Source of the DNA: Buddleja alternifolia
Taxonomy: Eukaryota > Streptophyta > Magnoliopsida > Lamiales > Scrophulariaceae
NCBI GenBank assembly: GCA_019426215.1
Contig: CM033403.1
Coordinates: 935,001-999,000 of the forward strand
Reading direction: 5' to 3'
Length of the DNA stretch: 64,000 bases
Position numbers and translations under genes: made by a program. The notes beneath the pieces were generated by a model. That model was not told where the DNA came from, made no database searches, and worked only from the letters and a program-made list of their open reading frames with translations. Within the stretch, counting starts at the first letter, position 1; each line of letters begins with the position of its first letter. Of the stretch, positions 20,278 through 31,303 are shown one piece after another.

Positions 20278-23200
20278 ATGGATCGAAGTTGGATTTTAGC
20301 AGATCGTATGTCGGAACAGTATGAGAAAGGTGTGAAAGAGTTCATAAAGTTTGCGGTTGACCATGCACCAGATCGAACTAGGATCACTTGCCCGTGTTTA
20401 CGTTGTTGTTTTGGAAAGAGAATTAGTCCACGTGAGTTGGAAGATCATTTGGTGTGTAATGGAATTGATAAAAGCTACAAACGTTGGACAAGACACGGTG
20501 AAAGCAGTGTCCCGTTGGATGATTTGGGTGGTACATCATATCCATCACACGATTTCAACATGAATGATTATGAGCCTGATCGTTTGGAGGAGATGACAAA
20601 TGTGATTGAGGAGGATTTGCGAAATTGTCCTAAAATGTTTGACAATTTGACAAGTGATTCAAAGACACCACTGTATAGTGGTAGTAAATTCACGAGATTG
20701 AAAACAGTTCTTAACCTATACAAGTTAAAAGCCAACAATGGGTGGAGTGATAAGAGTTTCACAGACTTGCTTGGTTTATTAAAAAGCATGCTACCTGAGG
20801 ATAATGTGTTACCTAATCGTACTTATGAGGCTAAACGGATGTTAACCTCAATTGGCATGGGATATGAGAGGATACATGCGTGTCTCAATGATTGCGTATT
20901 ATTTAGAATTGACTATGCATCATTGAAGGCCTGTCCAAAATGTGGCGCCTCACGGTACAAGAAGAATGGATCTACGCCTGTCAAAACCATGTGGTATTTG
21001 CCTATAATACCACGATTTAAACGCATGTACAGTAGTAAAGAGTTAGCCAAGGACTTGACATGGCATGCTGATAGAAGGTTTGAAGAAAGGATTGAAGATG
21101 ACAAGATTCGACATCCCTCAGATTCTCCTCAATGGAAAAAGATTGATGATGATTTCCCTGAATTTGGTGAAGAATCAAGAAACCTGCGCCTTGTATTGGC
21201 TACAGATGGCATGAACCCTCATGGCTTGCAAAGCAGCTCACATAGTACATGGCCGGTGATTTTGATGATCTACAACCTTCCCCCATCGCGATGCATGAAG
21301 CGAGAGCATATAATGATGCCTATACTCATTTCTGGGCCGAAACAACCTGGAAATGATATAGATGTCTACTTGACCCCTTTAATTGAGGATTTGAAGGTGT
21401 TGTGGGACACCGGTGTTCAAGTATATGACGGGTTGAGAGAAGAAAATTTTAATCTCAGAGTCATGTTATTTGGAACAATCAATGATTTTCCGGCAAGAGC
21501 AAACCTCGAGGGATATGGTGTACATGGCCAATGTGGATGCCCCATATGTGTGAAGAGTACAGATCAATATCGATTGACACACTCCCAGAAATATGCATTC
21601 CAAGGGCATCGGAGATGGCTAAATCGGAACCATCGATATCGTCGGTGGAAGAAAGCTTTCAATGGGAATATAGAAGAAGGTCGAGCTCCTAAGTGCTTAA
21701 CTGGTGAAGAAGTGTTTGAAAATGTAAGAGACTTGGAGGTTAAATTTGGAAAGACTTTTGCATGTGGCCTTGCAAAAACTGGGTGGAAAAAAAAGTCAAT
21801 TTTCTTTGAGTTGCCGTATTGGACGTCTTTACATGTTAGACATTTTCTCGATATAATGCATATTGAGAAAAATGTATTTGATAGCGTCATTGGAACACTT
21901 CTAAATGTGCCCGGAAAGACAAAAGATGGCGTAAAGGCACGGTTAGACTTGGTTGAAATGAAGATAAGAGGAAAATTGACACCAACAAATAAGGGGAAAC
22001 GTACTTATTTGCCTCCAGCAGCTCACACTCTAGCCAGGAAAGAAAAAATTGCATTATGTGAGTTTCTTAATGGAGTGAAAGTTCCAGAAGGGTATTCTTC
22101 AAACATTAGCAGTCTTGTATCAATGAAGGATTTGAAGCTAAAACACTTGAAGACTCACGATTGTCATGTAATCATGGATCATTTGCTACCAATTGCTATA
22201 CGGGCCATTTTGCCAAAAAAGGTGAGAGACACGATAACTAAATTGTGTTTCTTCTTCAAAGCAATGTGGAGCAAGGTGTTTGATCCTGAGCAATTTCCTG
22301 CACTTCAAAAACAAATTGTCATCACTTTGTGTGAGCTTGAAATGTATTTTCCACCTGCTTTTTTTGATATAATGACTCATCTTCCCATTCACTTGGTTAG
22401 AGAGACTCAACTATGTGGACCGGCTTTTATGAGATCTATGTATCCGGCTGAGCGTTATATGAAGGTATTGAAAGGCTACGTGAAAAATCGTAGTCGACCG
22501 GAAGGTTGCATTGTTGAACGGTACATAGTTGATGAAGCCATTACATTTTGCACAGAGTATCTGACAGATTCTAATGTTGCAGAGCTCCCAAAGTCTCATG
22601 TTGTGGGAGGGGGAACAGAAGGAGTCGGATTAATGGGAAAACAATTAGCTAGTGTTCATATTACACAAAGGGATCAGGCACACCTATATGTGCTCCACAA
22701 CACCGATGAGGTTGACCCATATGTTGAAGAGCATAAGAACCAACTTAGGAGATTCAATCCAATTAAAAATGAGAGTTGGATTTCAAGAGAGCATAATAAG
22801 AGTTTCATCGATTGGTTCCGAAAGCATTTTGAAGAAAAACAGAAAGAGAATCCACAGCTTTCAGTTTCAGATAAATTGACACGGCTGTCGATGGGTCCGG
22901 ACAGACTAGTATTTTGTTATTCAGGTTATCGTATCAATGGTCGCACATTCTATACAAAAGACCAAGACGAACGAAGTACAATGCAGAATAGTGGTGTGAG
23001 TCTTGTAGCTCAAGCAATGCATATCTCAAGTGCGAAAGATAATAATCCTATCTATGCCGATTTATCATATTACGGGGTGATTGAACGTATATGGGAGCTT
23101 GATTATAGTTGGTTTCGGGTGCCTGTATTTGGGTGTAGGTGGGTTGACAATAAACATGGTGTCGATAATAGTGAAATAGGCTTCACTCGAGTAGACCTTG

Positions 23201-23559
23201 AAAGAGTGGGATACAAAGATGAACCTTTCATTTTAGCGTCACAAGCTAAACAAGTATTTTTTGTTACCGATCCTATTGATAAGAGGTGGTCCATTGTTTT
23301 ATCGGCAAACAAAAATACATGTATTGAAGGTGATTATGAAGAAAGTGAAGATGATGGAGAAAACCCTATCTCCTTAGGTGATTCACAATCAATTGATAGT
23401 GACGATGACTTGGATATAAGTGATGATGAATTGTATATGCGTCAAGATCACCAAGAGGGGATATGGATTAATCCGTCAGTTCGTCGCCGTACTAAAAAAA
23501 ATGGTCGTACCGATGGGAAGCAAAAGACTGCTAAGCCAACGACAAAAAGAAAACGATGA
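20278..23559 (+). CDS. TNP2-type CACTA transposase
   Basis: This is an intron-free frame of 1093 residues, consistent with plant TNP2/TNPD proteins. Residues 3-76 match the transposase-associated domain, with CPCLRCC zinc-ligand cysteines (38-44) and the HLVCNGI motif. Residues about 215-430 are the core tnp2 domain (Transposase_21), with CPKCG (219-223), ATDGMNPHG (308-316, D310) and CGCPIC (419-424). DIMHIEKNV (525-533) is also typical. Residues about 620-735 match DUF4218 and about 930-998 match DUF4216. The tail is acidic, then basic (RKR), a probable nuclear signal. The protein should bind the element ends and catalyse cut-and-paste transposition in the nucleus. The start is supported by the same MDRSWILAD in C3. 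A splice donor AAAG|GTATT follows the stop. Confidence 0.95.
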   Translation: MDRSWILADRMSEQYEKGVKEFIKFAVDHAPDRTRITCPCLRCCFGKRISPRELEDHLVCNGIDKSYKRWTRHGESSVPLDDLGGTSYPSHDFNMNDYEPDRLEEMTNVIEEDLRNCPKMFDNLTSDSKTPLYSGSKFTRLKTVLNLYKLKANNGWSDKSFTDLLGLLKSMLPEDNVLPNRTYEAKRMLTSIGMGYERIHACLNDCVLFRIDYASLKACPKCGASRYKKNGSTPVKTMWYLPIIPRFKRMYSSKELAKDLTWHADRRFEERIEDDKIRHPSDSPQWKKIDDDFPEFGEESRNLRLVLATDGMNPHGLQSSSHSTWPVILMIYNLPPSRCMKREHIMMPILISGPKQPGNDIDVYLTPLIEDLKVLWDTGVQVYDGLREENFNLRVMLFGTINDFPARANLEGYGVHGQCGCPICVKSTDQYRLTHSQKYAFQGHRRWLNRNHRYRRWKKAFNGNIEEGRAPKCLTGEEVFENVRDLEVKFGKTFACGLAKTGWKKKSIFFELPYWTSLHVRHFLDIMHIEKNVFDSVIGTLLNVPGKTKDGVKARLDLVEMKIRGKLTPTNKGKRTYLPPAAHTLARKEKIALCEFLNGVKVPEGYSSNISSLVSMKDLKLKHLKTHDCHVIMDHLLPIAIRAILPKKVRDTITKLCFFFKAMWSKVFDPEQFPALQKQIVITLCELEMYFPPAFFDIMTHLPIHLVRETQLCGPAFMRSMYPAERYMKVLKGYVKNRSRPEGCIVERYIVDEAITFCTEYLTDSNVAELPKSHVVGGGTEGVGLMGKQLASVHITQRDQAHLYVLHNTDEVDPYVEEHKNQLRRFNPIKNESWISREHNKSFIDWFRKHFEEKQKENPQLSVSDKLTRLSMGPDRLVFCYSGYRINGRTFYTKDQDERSTMQNSGVSLVAQAMHISSAKDNNPIYADLSYYGVIERIWELDYSWFRVPVFGCRWVDNKHGVDNSEIGFTRVDLERVGYKDEPFILASQAKQVFFVTDPIDKRWSIVLSANKNTCIEGDYEESEDDGENPISLGDSQSIDSDDDLDISDDELYMRQDHQEGIWINPSVRRRTKKNGRTDGKQKTAKPTTKRKR

Positions 23560-24023
23560 AAGGTATTAGAATTTATTTCATAATTGTATGATAGACTTCT
23601 TTCAATATTTATACTTAGTTGCTAGAAAATTTATATTCTTGAGATTTGCCAATTTTTGTGGAAAATTTAAGGGAAATAGGGGTTGATTGATTTTAAGGTT
23701 AATTTGGTTTAGCTGGGGGTTAATTATGTTTAATTGAGGATTAAATTTTGTTTATTTTGTGGTTTAGGATAATTTTGTTTATTTTGTGATTTATTACTTC
23801 TATTTGAAATTTATTATTGCCAAATGAATCTGCCAAATTTATATGAAGATAACTTCTGTATTTATTACGTCTATTTGAAATTTATTATTGCCAAATGAAT
23901 CTGCCAAATTTATATGAAGATAACTTCTGTATTTATTACGTCTATTTGAAATTTATTATTGCCAAATGAATCTGCCAAATTTATATGAATCTAACTTCTG
24001 TATTATTTGTCTTTTGTAGGTCG
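23560..24023 (+). other. C2 region between the two genes: probable intron with 71-bp repeats
   Basis: A donor-like AAAG|GTATTAG starts at 23563, three bases after the TNP2 stop, and an acceptor-like CTTTTGTAG ends at 24019, five bases before the second ATG. Both sites are conserved in C3. Between them is a tandem repeat of period 71 with three copies starting at 23790, 23861 and 23932. No ORF is present. Confidence 0.65.
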
Positions 24024-27000
24024 ATGGCTTCAAATCCTGATGGTAGTTTTCCCGACGATGATGTATATGGATCAGATAGCGGTCATGAGAAGGACATACG
24101 GAGAGGTGTCTCTGCTATGAAAAAAGTTGTCAATGCCAGAAGTAAAGGCATAAGGCTACCTGTCGGCTGGAATGACAGAGGTCAGCCAATTAACCCCAAC
24201 AAATCAATATTTGTTGGGTATATAGGCGTGCAGGTTCGGCAGAAGGTGTCGATTGCCATTAGTACTTGGCGCAAAGTCCCGTCAGCAACAAAAAAAAACA
24301 TTTGGGATGAGATGAAGGTAATTTGGATATTATCTTATTTGTAAGTGTTAATATATTATCATATTCTCTAAATTATAATTTTATATATACTTTATTGTTT
24401 GTTTTTTGTAGTTGGCGTTTGATATTGACGAAAGTCGACAAAAGTACGTACTAGCAGAAGCTGGGAGGCTAGCACGTAACTTCAGGAGCTACATAAGCAG
24501 AAAGTATGTGCGAGATGATGATGGAAATGTTAATGTCAACCCACCTCCACAATATGAGATATCCCAAGCCGATTGGGCGGCATTTTTAGAGGTTCGCTTA
24601 GGTGAACCTTGGCAGGTAGCTAGTCATTTTAATTTACAGTTTCATTTGTTGGTTATTGCGTTTATATTTAGCTAATAATTTGATAATGTAATAAACAGAA
24701 AATAAGCATTGACAATCAGGAAAGAGCAAAGAACCCTGAATATCCTTACCGGAAAGGGAGTTTTGGAGATGCTGTTGTGGAGCAAATGGAGGTATGTAGT
24801 TCATTTAGCAGTGAATCCTTACAATTTTTTTAATAATAATTCTATGTTAATGCATACATATATTTTTTAATGAAAATACAGATAAATAAAAGAAGGGATG
24901 CGGGATCCGATTGTACAGATGTGACACGAGCACTCGTGTGGAGGGTTTCGCGTTCCGATCCGACAAATCAAATTGATAACGAAAATGTTAGAAGAGTGGT
25001 GAATGAAATGGTGAGTTATTGGCAATTTTAGCTCTATTAATTGTTTTATTGAAATACTATTAAAAGCACAAGGTTCACTATTTTTTTTAATTTTTAAAAA
25101 TATATCATTACAGGAGAGCATTTCACAAGAGAGCACTAGCCATAGTGGAACTTACACGAGTCGAGATGACCTATTGGCTAAAGCTATTAAAAGGAAAGAG
25201 CATCCGGGTCGCGTTAGGGGTGTTGGCTTTGGGGTCTCACAAAGAGACTATTTTAAGGATCCAAAGCCTGCTTCAGAAAAGGAGATGGAAAACTTGAGAA
25301 ACATAGTGAAAAACCTCTCCGAAACTATGGTTGCCATGCAACAACGAATTGATGTTTTGGAAGCCCCTAGCTCGCGTCAGCCACATGAAGATGACGTCAT
25401 TTCTTTGAAAGATAGCAGCCCAGAACCAGGTTATAAGATGCTTCCTGAGGTAAAATATTTGAACTTGTTTATTAATCATATAACTTGCGACTCTCTATTT
25501 TCTGTAAATCATACAAAACTTTCTAATATAATGTTGTATATATATATATACGTGTGTGTGTAGGGTATCACTCCATGTCAATTAGCACTTTCATCTCCAT
25601 CATATCGTGTGGTGGCTAAAGGACAGCTATACAATCGATCAGAGACTGATAGAACACTTCACAACTGTCAATTAGCCACCAACAATGTGAAAGTGCGCAT
25701 TGACACTGCAGTTGAGGCTAATACACTCCTGCCCGTCCCTCTCAATGATGAAATATTCTCCATTTCTCATGCGCTGGGTACCTTTGTTGCTTGGCCAGCG
25801 AGTCTTGTCATTGTCACTGCTGCACCGGTATGTAATTAATAGCTAGTCATTAATAAATTATAACAATTTGTTTGAGGTTACTAAATATACTTTGGTGTGT
25901 AACATTTATATTTTATTTTCTTGCTTAAACAGTCCAAATCATCTGCAAACCGTAAGTCAGGGACGTCGAAGCGGCCAGCTGTCAAAGGAAAATCTCAAGT
26001 GGCCGAGCCTGCAGGTGAAGTAGACATATGTGCAGATCTTCAACTAGATGGACTCCCTAATGACCTTGTATTTCTGGGAAAGTACACGAAGATGATGAAG
26101 ATTGATGCCCAGATCAATATATATATGGACGAAGCCATTATGAATGTTTCATTTCCAGAGTTCATTGGGAGGGAGGAGATCTATCACCTTCTGTGTAGAC
26201 AAGAAATAGGAGCCTCTATCATTACAGCGTACATAAAGTAAGTTTTTTAATTATTTTATTACATCTAAACTACGATTATTTTCGTCACTCGAAATTCATT
26301 TTTTATGCTCAATTTAGGTGTTTGTGGTTTAACTACGTGATCCCCGAAGGAAAAGAAACAAGTTTCGGGTTCCTTAGCCCACATTCCATAGCTGCTCAAA
26401 CAGACCCGTCAGTTCAACAAGTGCAGTACATAGCACGTGCTATGATGCAGAGTACACAACAAAATAAGTTATTTTTTGCACCTTACAACACCGGGTGAGC
26501 TACTAAAGACTCGATTTTAATTTGTAAAACTAGCTACGCAAAACAAATTTTCAACTATCTTTTGAATGTTTTGTAGGGGTCATTGGTTGTTGCTTGCAAT
26601 TAATCCATTTAAAGAGATTGTTTACTATCTGGATTCTGTGCATGGTGAGCCGCAATACCGAGATGATATGATGCTAAAATTCAATCAGTAAGTTTTTCAT
26701 TCAATCAATGTATCCATTATATTTAATATTTTTTTAAATTGTATTTATTTCACATAATTTCTTGTTTTTAACATATTTTCTTGTTTTTTATATTTTTTTA
26801 TAGAGCTGTGCACATATTTCGTGCAAACTGCAACAACCAATCCAACAAATCCAAAAACTCGGACTGTAAATGGTTTACTATAAAGGTTAGCGTTTTCTAG
26901 GTTCATGAGATTATATATTCGTATAGAAGTTCGTCTTCTAATACAATGTAAGTTTGATTGCTTTTGTAGTGCCCCCGGCAGACCAACGAGGTGGATTGTG

Positions 27001-27293
27001 GCTATTTCGTTATGAGATTCATGAAAGAGATTATTAGCCATGGACTATCTATAATCCCAACAGCGGTATACATAATCCTTATATATATATATATATACTT
27101 AATTCTATTACTTTTGAAATTATTAAACCTTAATTGGTAGGTAATTGAAATGTTATTTCACTTTGCAATTAATCTCTATATATATACATATATCTTGCAG
27201 TACTTTAAGGATTGTCAATCCTTCTATACTGATGAGCAAATTGATGAAGTACGCTGCGAAGTTGCACGTTACATTTTCTTAGCAGCTCCTTAG
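24024..27293 (+). CDS. Second CACTA gene: Transposase_24 domain fused to Ulp1-like (C48) protease, 12 exons
   Basis: Exons by GT/AG sites: 24024-24317, 24412-24615, 24699-24791, 24882-25010, 25114-25449, 25564-25827, 25933-26237, 26318-26494, 26577-26687, 26804-26885, 26970-27065 and 27201-27293. All join in frame, giving about 727 residues. Exons 1-5 match the plant transposase family Ptta/En/Spm (LPVGWNDRGQPINPNKS, then VRDDDGN and QADWAAFLEVRL), with a coiled-coil-like stretch and MQQRIDVLE in exon 5. Exons 8-12 form a Ulp1-type cysteine protease: GHWLL (His), YYLDS (Asp), and CPRQTNEVDCGYF (Gln and Cys). It may be the TNPA-like partner that binds subterminal repeats. Protease activity on SUMO or a SUMO-like protein is inferred from the family. 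Exon ends are my reading, not tested by transcripts. Confidence 0.88.
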
Positions 27294-27555
27294 AAATTAG
27301 GTAATTTAGTTTTTGTACATTGTGACTTGCTATAAATTGAGATTTGATTTATTGTATTTCGTAAGGTCATTAGTAATTTAATTAGTTAATTGTACATTTT
27401 GTTGGAGATTAAAGATGGTAATATTGAAGTTTGGGATGATGTTTGCTTATGTTGAATATGTTTTGTTGTTAGTTGAAATTTGTTGATTGGATCATTGCAT
27501 ATTACAGGCACTATCATGACAGCGCAATAAATAATTAAAAAAAAAACAGAAAAAA
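27294..27555 (+). other. C2 3' untranslated and spacer sequence
   Basis: AT-rich sequence after the stop of the second gene, running into an A-rich tract before the right subterminal array. No ORF is seen. Confidence 0.5.
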
Positions 27556-28014
27556 AAACAGCGGTTCTGCAGAACCGCTGCTACAGTTCTCACCTCTGGC
27601 AGCGGTTCTGGGAAAACCGCTGCCAAAGGTCTCACCTGTGGAAGCGGTTTTGGGAGAACCGCTTCCACAGGTAAGACCTCTGGCAGCGGTTCTGGGAAAA
27701 CCGCTGCCAAAGGTCTCACCTGTGGAAGCGGTTCTCCCAAAAACCGCTGCCACAGGTGAGACCTTTGGCAGCGGTTTTCCCAGAACCGCTGCCAGAGGTC
27801 CACCTGTGGCAGCGGTTCTGTAGAACCGCTGCCACAGGTCCGTTATTTTTTTTTATTTTTTTGGTTTTTTCGCAGCGGTGTTCAGGAAACCGCTGTCATA
27901 GGTAGACCTATTACAGCGGTTTTGTAACCGCTGTCATAGGTCCACCCCTATACCAGCGGTACCTTTGACAGCGGTTAAAACCGCTGCCATAGGCCCAAAA
28001 AAACCGCTGTCATA
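27556..28014. repeat. C2 right subterminal palindromic repeats
   Basis: About ten units use the same GGCAGCGGTT core, plus variants GGAAGCGGTT and GACAGCGGTT. A block of about 80 bp (CCTCTGGCAGCGGTTCTGGG...) occurs directly twice (from about 27593 and 27677) and then inverted (about 27740-27800), so the array can fold into one large hairpin as well as many small ones. Confidence 0.85.
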
Positions 28015-28033
28015 GGTCATTTTTGTAGTAGTG
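28015..28033 (-). repeat. C2 right terminal inverted repeat
   Basis: The reverse complement reads CACTACTACAAAAATGACC. It is followed by AAC, the second copy of the target duplication. Confidence 0.93.
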
Positions 28034-31000
28034 AACGCTTATACAATATTTATATGAAAGCATAAACTTACATTCTTTTGGGGTCTAACATGCAATCCTA
28101 TCTTGTCATCATCAAAACATCTAACATGAAATTCCTAACATAAACAATGTATTTTATCCTTTCCTTGTTAAGTTTACTTTTCTAACGCTAGGATAAAAAT
28201 CTTTCACCCGAAAGTGAAATGGTTATTCAAAATGTCTTTAATATTTTGAGACATTGAAGATACCCATTCGTGTTAATCCCCTCACTTCTTTCCTCGATTT
28301 AGATCCTGTTGAAGAAATTCTGGAGCCTGAGGATATGGAACCTTCTAAAGATCAAGCGACTGAAATAGTCGAAGAGATTCCTCAGGGTAAGCATTTTAGT
28401 ATTTTTATCATCTATTTCTACTTAGTAGAAATCTTTCGTTTCTCAAACGCTTGCATGTATTAACTCAAAATGCACCAGATGCTAATGCACCTCCGCCTCC
28501 TGAGGTCAATATGGAATTGGATGTAGAAATGACAATAGTTGTGGATATCGCTAAAGACTATTCATGCTGAGCGGTCGATAAGCGACTATTCATACTGAGC
28601 GGTCGATAGAAGTGGCCACTGTTATCCCAACTAAAGCGATTTCCATTGTTGCTACTCCAACCGAACCTCATCCCCGTATCATCAACTTCTTTTCCCATGA
28701 CTTTGATGCAAATGATGAATATTATTTTGCCGCTAGAGAAAATGACACCAGTAAATTGGTTGAAATGGAGATTGTGTTTCAAGACACTCTCCACAACTCA
28801 GTTCTCTCTAACTCAAAGAAATATAAGTTTTTCAAGAGGTTTGCCGACCTTGATCTTTACTTTCTACAGTGTCTGCAGTCTCGGATAGAATGCATTCGGC
28901 GACCAGCGATCAACATAACATATTTCGACCAAGAGCGTTCCAATTTTTTAGGTTGTTCTAAAGAATCTTTCTATCCTCTTCGCCAAAACAAGATTGTCAT
29001 CAAAAATCCCCACATGGGTGATTAGCTAAAAATCCGGATGAAAAGGATCTCAACAAAATTGGATACTCTACTCTCCCGAAAGTCGTTCACTCCCCTCAGA
29101 ATGCTCTCTCCTAGGCCCCTCAAACTTTGGAAAGGAAAATGACCAGTTGTTGCTGAGCGTCCCAATCCAGTTAATTCGTGGCTAGAAGATAAAGCTCGTG
29201 AATACCTTGCCAGACTTTGGGCAGATGATTATGAAAGCGAATTCGATCTCTTTGAGAAGTATCTCGCCGCTAGAACAAATAAGAAGAAGTTTGAAAAACT
29301 TGGCAAGCGGTGGATGATGGATACTGCTCAGTGGGCTGAAGAATTCGTGCTGCACTTCTACACTCTTGAAGAGCTTGTGAGGTATCTGTTTTTGTTTGAG
29401 CTTGGAGTAGAATACAGATGCCGAGGATTTGTTGTATTTCTACTTGAGCAGCGAAAGAATCTTGTTGGGAATATTAGCAATTTTCCTTACTACAGACAAC
29501 CTATAGAGCGCTATATTCGCCAGCAGCTAGCTTTGTTCGATCAGGGAGGATGCTATGTTTTTCATCCAACAATGACGAATCCTCCTCGTCAAGCTTTTGT
29601 TCAACGTATCTTTCCAGATCTGAACTAGGATGCATCTACAAGCAAGAGAGATGCCAAGCCTCGTCTAAGCAAAACCCATATGATGTTAAATGTTGATCAT
29701 GCTGAATTTGCTGAATTTCATCAAGATAGAAGAGCGGTTATTGAAAATGCTCAAGCGCTGGATATCACTTTCAACCATAACTTTGGTTTTACAGGCTTTC
29801 GAGGATACAACCATCATCTCGTTCTCTTCTGTGAGTAGAATATTCAAGTGGCCAAGATTCTATCGCTTATTAGGCCAGTGGATCAAGAAGCTGCTCAAGC
29901 GCTCATGCCATTTATTTTGGACTTTTATAACTCTTATATTTCAGGTATCGTTCTGCCAGAAGATGTACATTTTGCACGAAGTACTGAATAGAGCGAAGAT
30001 GTTATATTCTTCATTTTGCAGACGAACCTTATCAGTCCAAGGCATGTGATGGAAGCGATTGGCCCACTCTGGGTCATTGCTATTGAGAAACCTTCTCCTC
30101 CAGTGGAGATTGTTGAAATGGAAGTGGAACAAACTCCTACTGAGGAAGTCGCTCCTATTCTAAATGTTGATATGCAAATAGACGTTTCCCCTAGCGCTCC
30201 TATTCTAAATGTTGATATGCAAATAGACGTTTCCCCTAGCGCTCCAATAGTTGAGGTTCCAATTGTTGCTCAAGTTGTAGAGATTGATGCTGCAACTCAA
30301 TCTGTTGAGCAAGCGATTCAAGAAGTGCAAGAAGAGATTGCTGAAGAACTAAAAGAGTCTTTTATCAGAGATAAATCTAAAGGTAAGGCTGCAGTCTCCC
30401 ACTCATATGGACTTCTTCCATCTCCTGAGCGTCCTCTTTCTTCGGAAAGCTATGGAGTTCAGGCAAGCAGTAATGAACTCTTTGATTGATACTCAGGGTT
30501 CTTGCTCTCGATTCGCTAAATCTTCTCAAGAAATCATTCAGGCTGTGGAAAGACAGGGAGTCGTAAACATGAGGGATCAAGCGACTCAGTGTACTAAAAA
30601 ATTTCTTGATAAGATGTTTCCCCTAATTACTAGGTTGTCTGAAGAGTTCAATTGCTCCCTTGCTCAGAATGCATCTGCTGATACTGAACGACATAATTCT
30701 TCCAATTTAGTAAATCAGAGTATCGCTGAGCAGGTTATTTTTTTAATTGATGAAGTCAAGTTACTTCGCAGTGACATCACTGATCTCAATGCCAAACTTG
30801 ATGATGTCAAGAAGGGAGAAAAGGGAAAAGGTCAGTTGTCCAAGACCACTCAAAGCCTTGAAGACAAACGCTGGAATTAGCTTCAACAAACTATTTCATC
30901 CATCCAGTAGGCCATTCTTAGAAAGTGTAAGCCATGCTTTTATAAAAGCTTTCCCATCCCAGACTTCTCAGTTAAACTCTTAGAAAAGTTGGGCATTCCG

Positions 31001-31303
31001 CCATTTGCCACTTTCATTCCCAAGTATGTGCCTAAGAATAGAGCTCCAGTCATTAGAACTTTTGAAATATTTGAAGATCTTTTGTGTGAGCTGGGAGTTG
31101 ATCCAACCATTTGGCACAAGCGTCTGAGTTGTTTTGAAGAATTGCCTGAAGGAATGAGAGTACAATATGCCAATGAGATGCATAGGCGAATGATAGACGC
31201 TAACAACATTTTATGGAATTTTGCTCAGCAAATGTTTAAGCTCTTAGAGCATAAAGATGCTAGCAAGCCCCAGCCTTCTTCAAGTACAAAGCAAAAGCGC
31301 TAA

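Larger units (their letters stand above)
18723..28033 (+). mobile_element. C2: complete CACTA (En/Spm) transposon, apparently intact
   Basis: The element is 9311 bp. It starts CACTACCACAAAAAAG and ends CATTTTTGTAGTAGTG, terminal inverted repeats matching at 16 of 19 positions. The target duplication is AAC (18720-18722 and 28034-28036). Inside lie a left palindromic subterminal array, a simple-sequence-rich leader, a TNP2-type transposase gene, an intron-rich second gene and a right palindromic array. Both genes are open with intact motifs. It sits inside the E3 solo LTR, so it is younger than E3 and E1. Confidence 0.95.
17145..28140 (-). repeat. E3: solo LTR of a SIRE-type element, split by C2
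   Basis: The left part (17145-18722) begins TGTTGGTCCCAAGTGG and the right part (28034-28140) ends ATTCCTAACA, the two ends of a minus-strand SIRE LTR. Without C2 it is about 1.68 kb. It is flanked by perfect 5-bp duplications TAAAC (17140-17144 and 28141-28145). No PBS, internal region or second LTR is present, so it is a solo LTR left by LTR-LTR recombination. It lies in intron 1 of the E1 env-like gene. A minus-strand TATAAATA is at 18125-18132. Its CATACGAAAGG end is closer to E1/E4 than to E2. Confidence 0.92.
15894..31303 (+). pseudogene. E1 env-like gene, intron-containing, interrupted and decayed
   Basis: The gene starts at ATGGCGCCACC and has the same N-terminal plant-transposon domain as E2 (residues about 15-235, beginning FLVNWDYLF). 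The frame is open to an in-frame TAG at 16851-16853, which is also present in E4. Coding-like sequence continues to a splice donor (CAAG|GTAAG, 17126). Intron 1 resumes after the E3 insertion and should end at 28207, where the acceptor CAG of E4 is CAC. Intron 2 is 28387-28463, where CAG has become TAA. Later pieces (28464-31303) match E4 up to the terminal QKR stop. There are several frameshifts and stops. A 45-bp in-frame duplication lies at 30154-30243. It cannot make the full protein. Confidence 0.85.
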
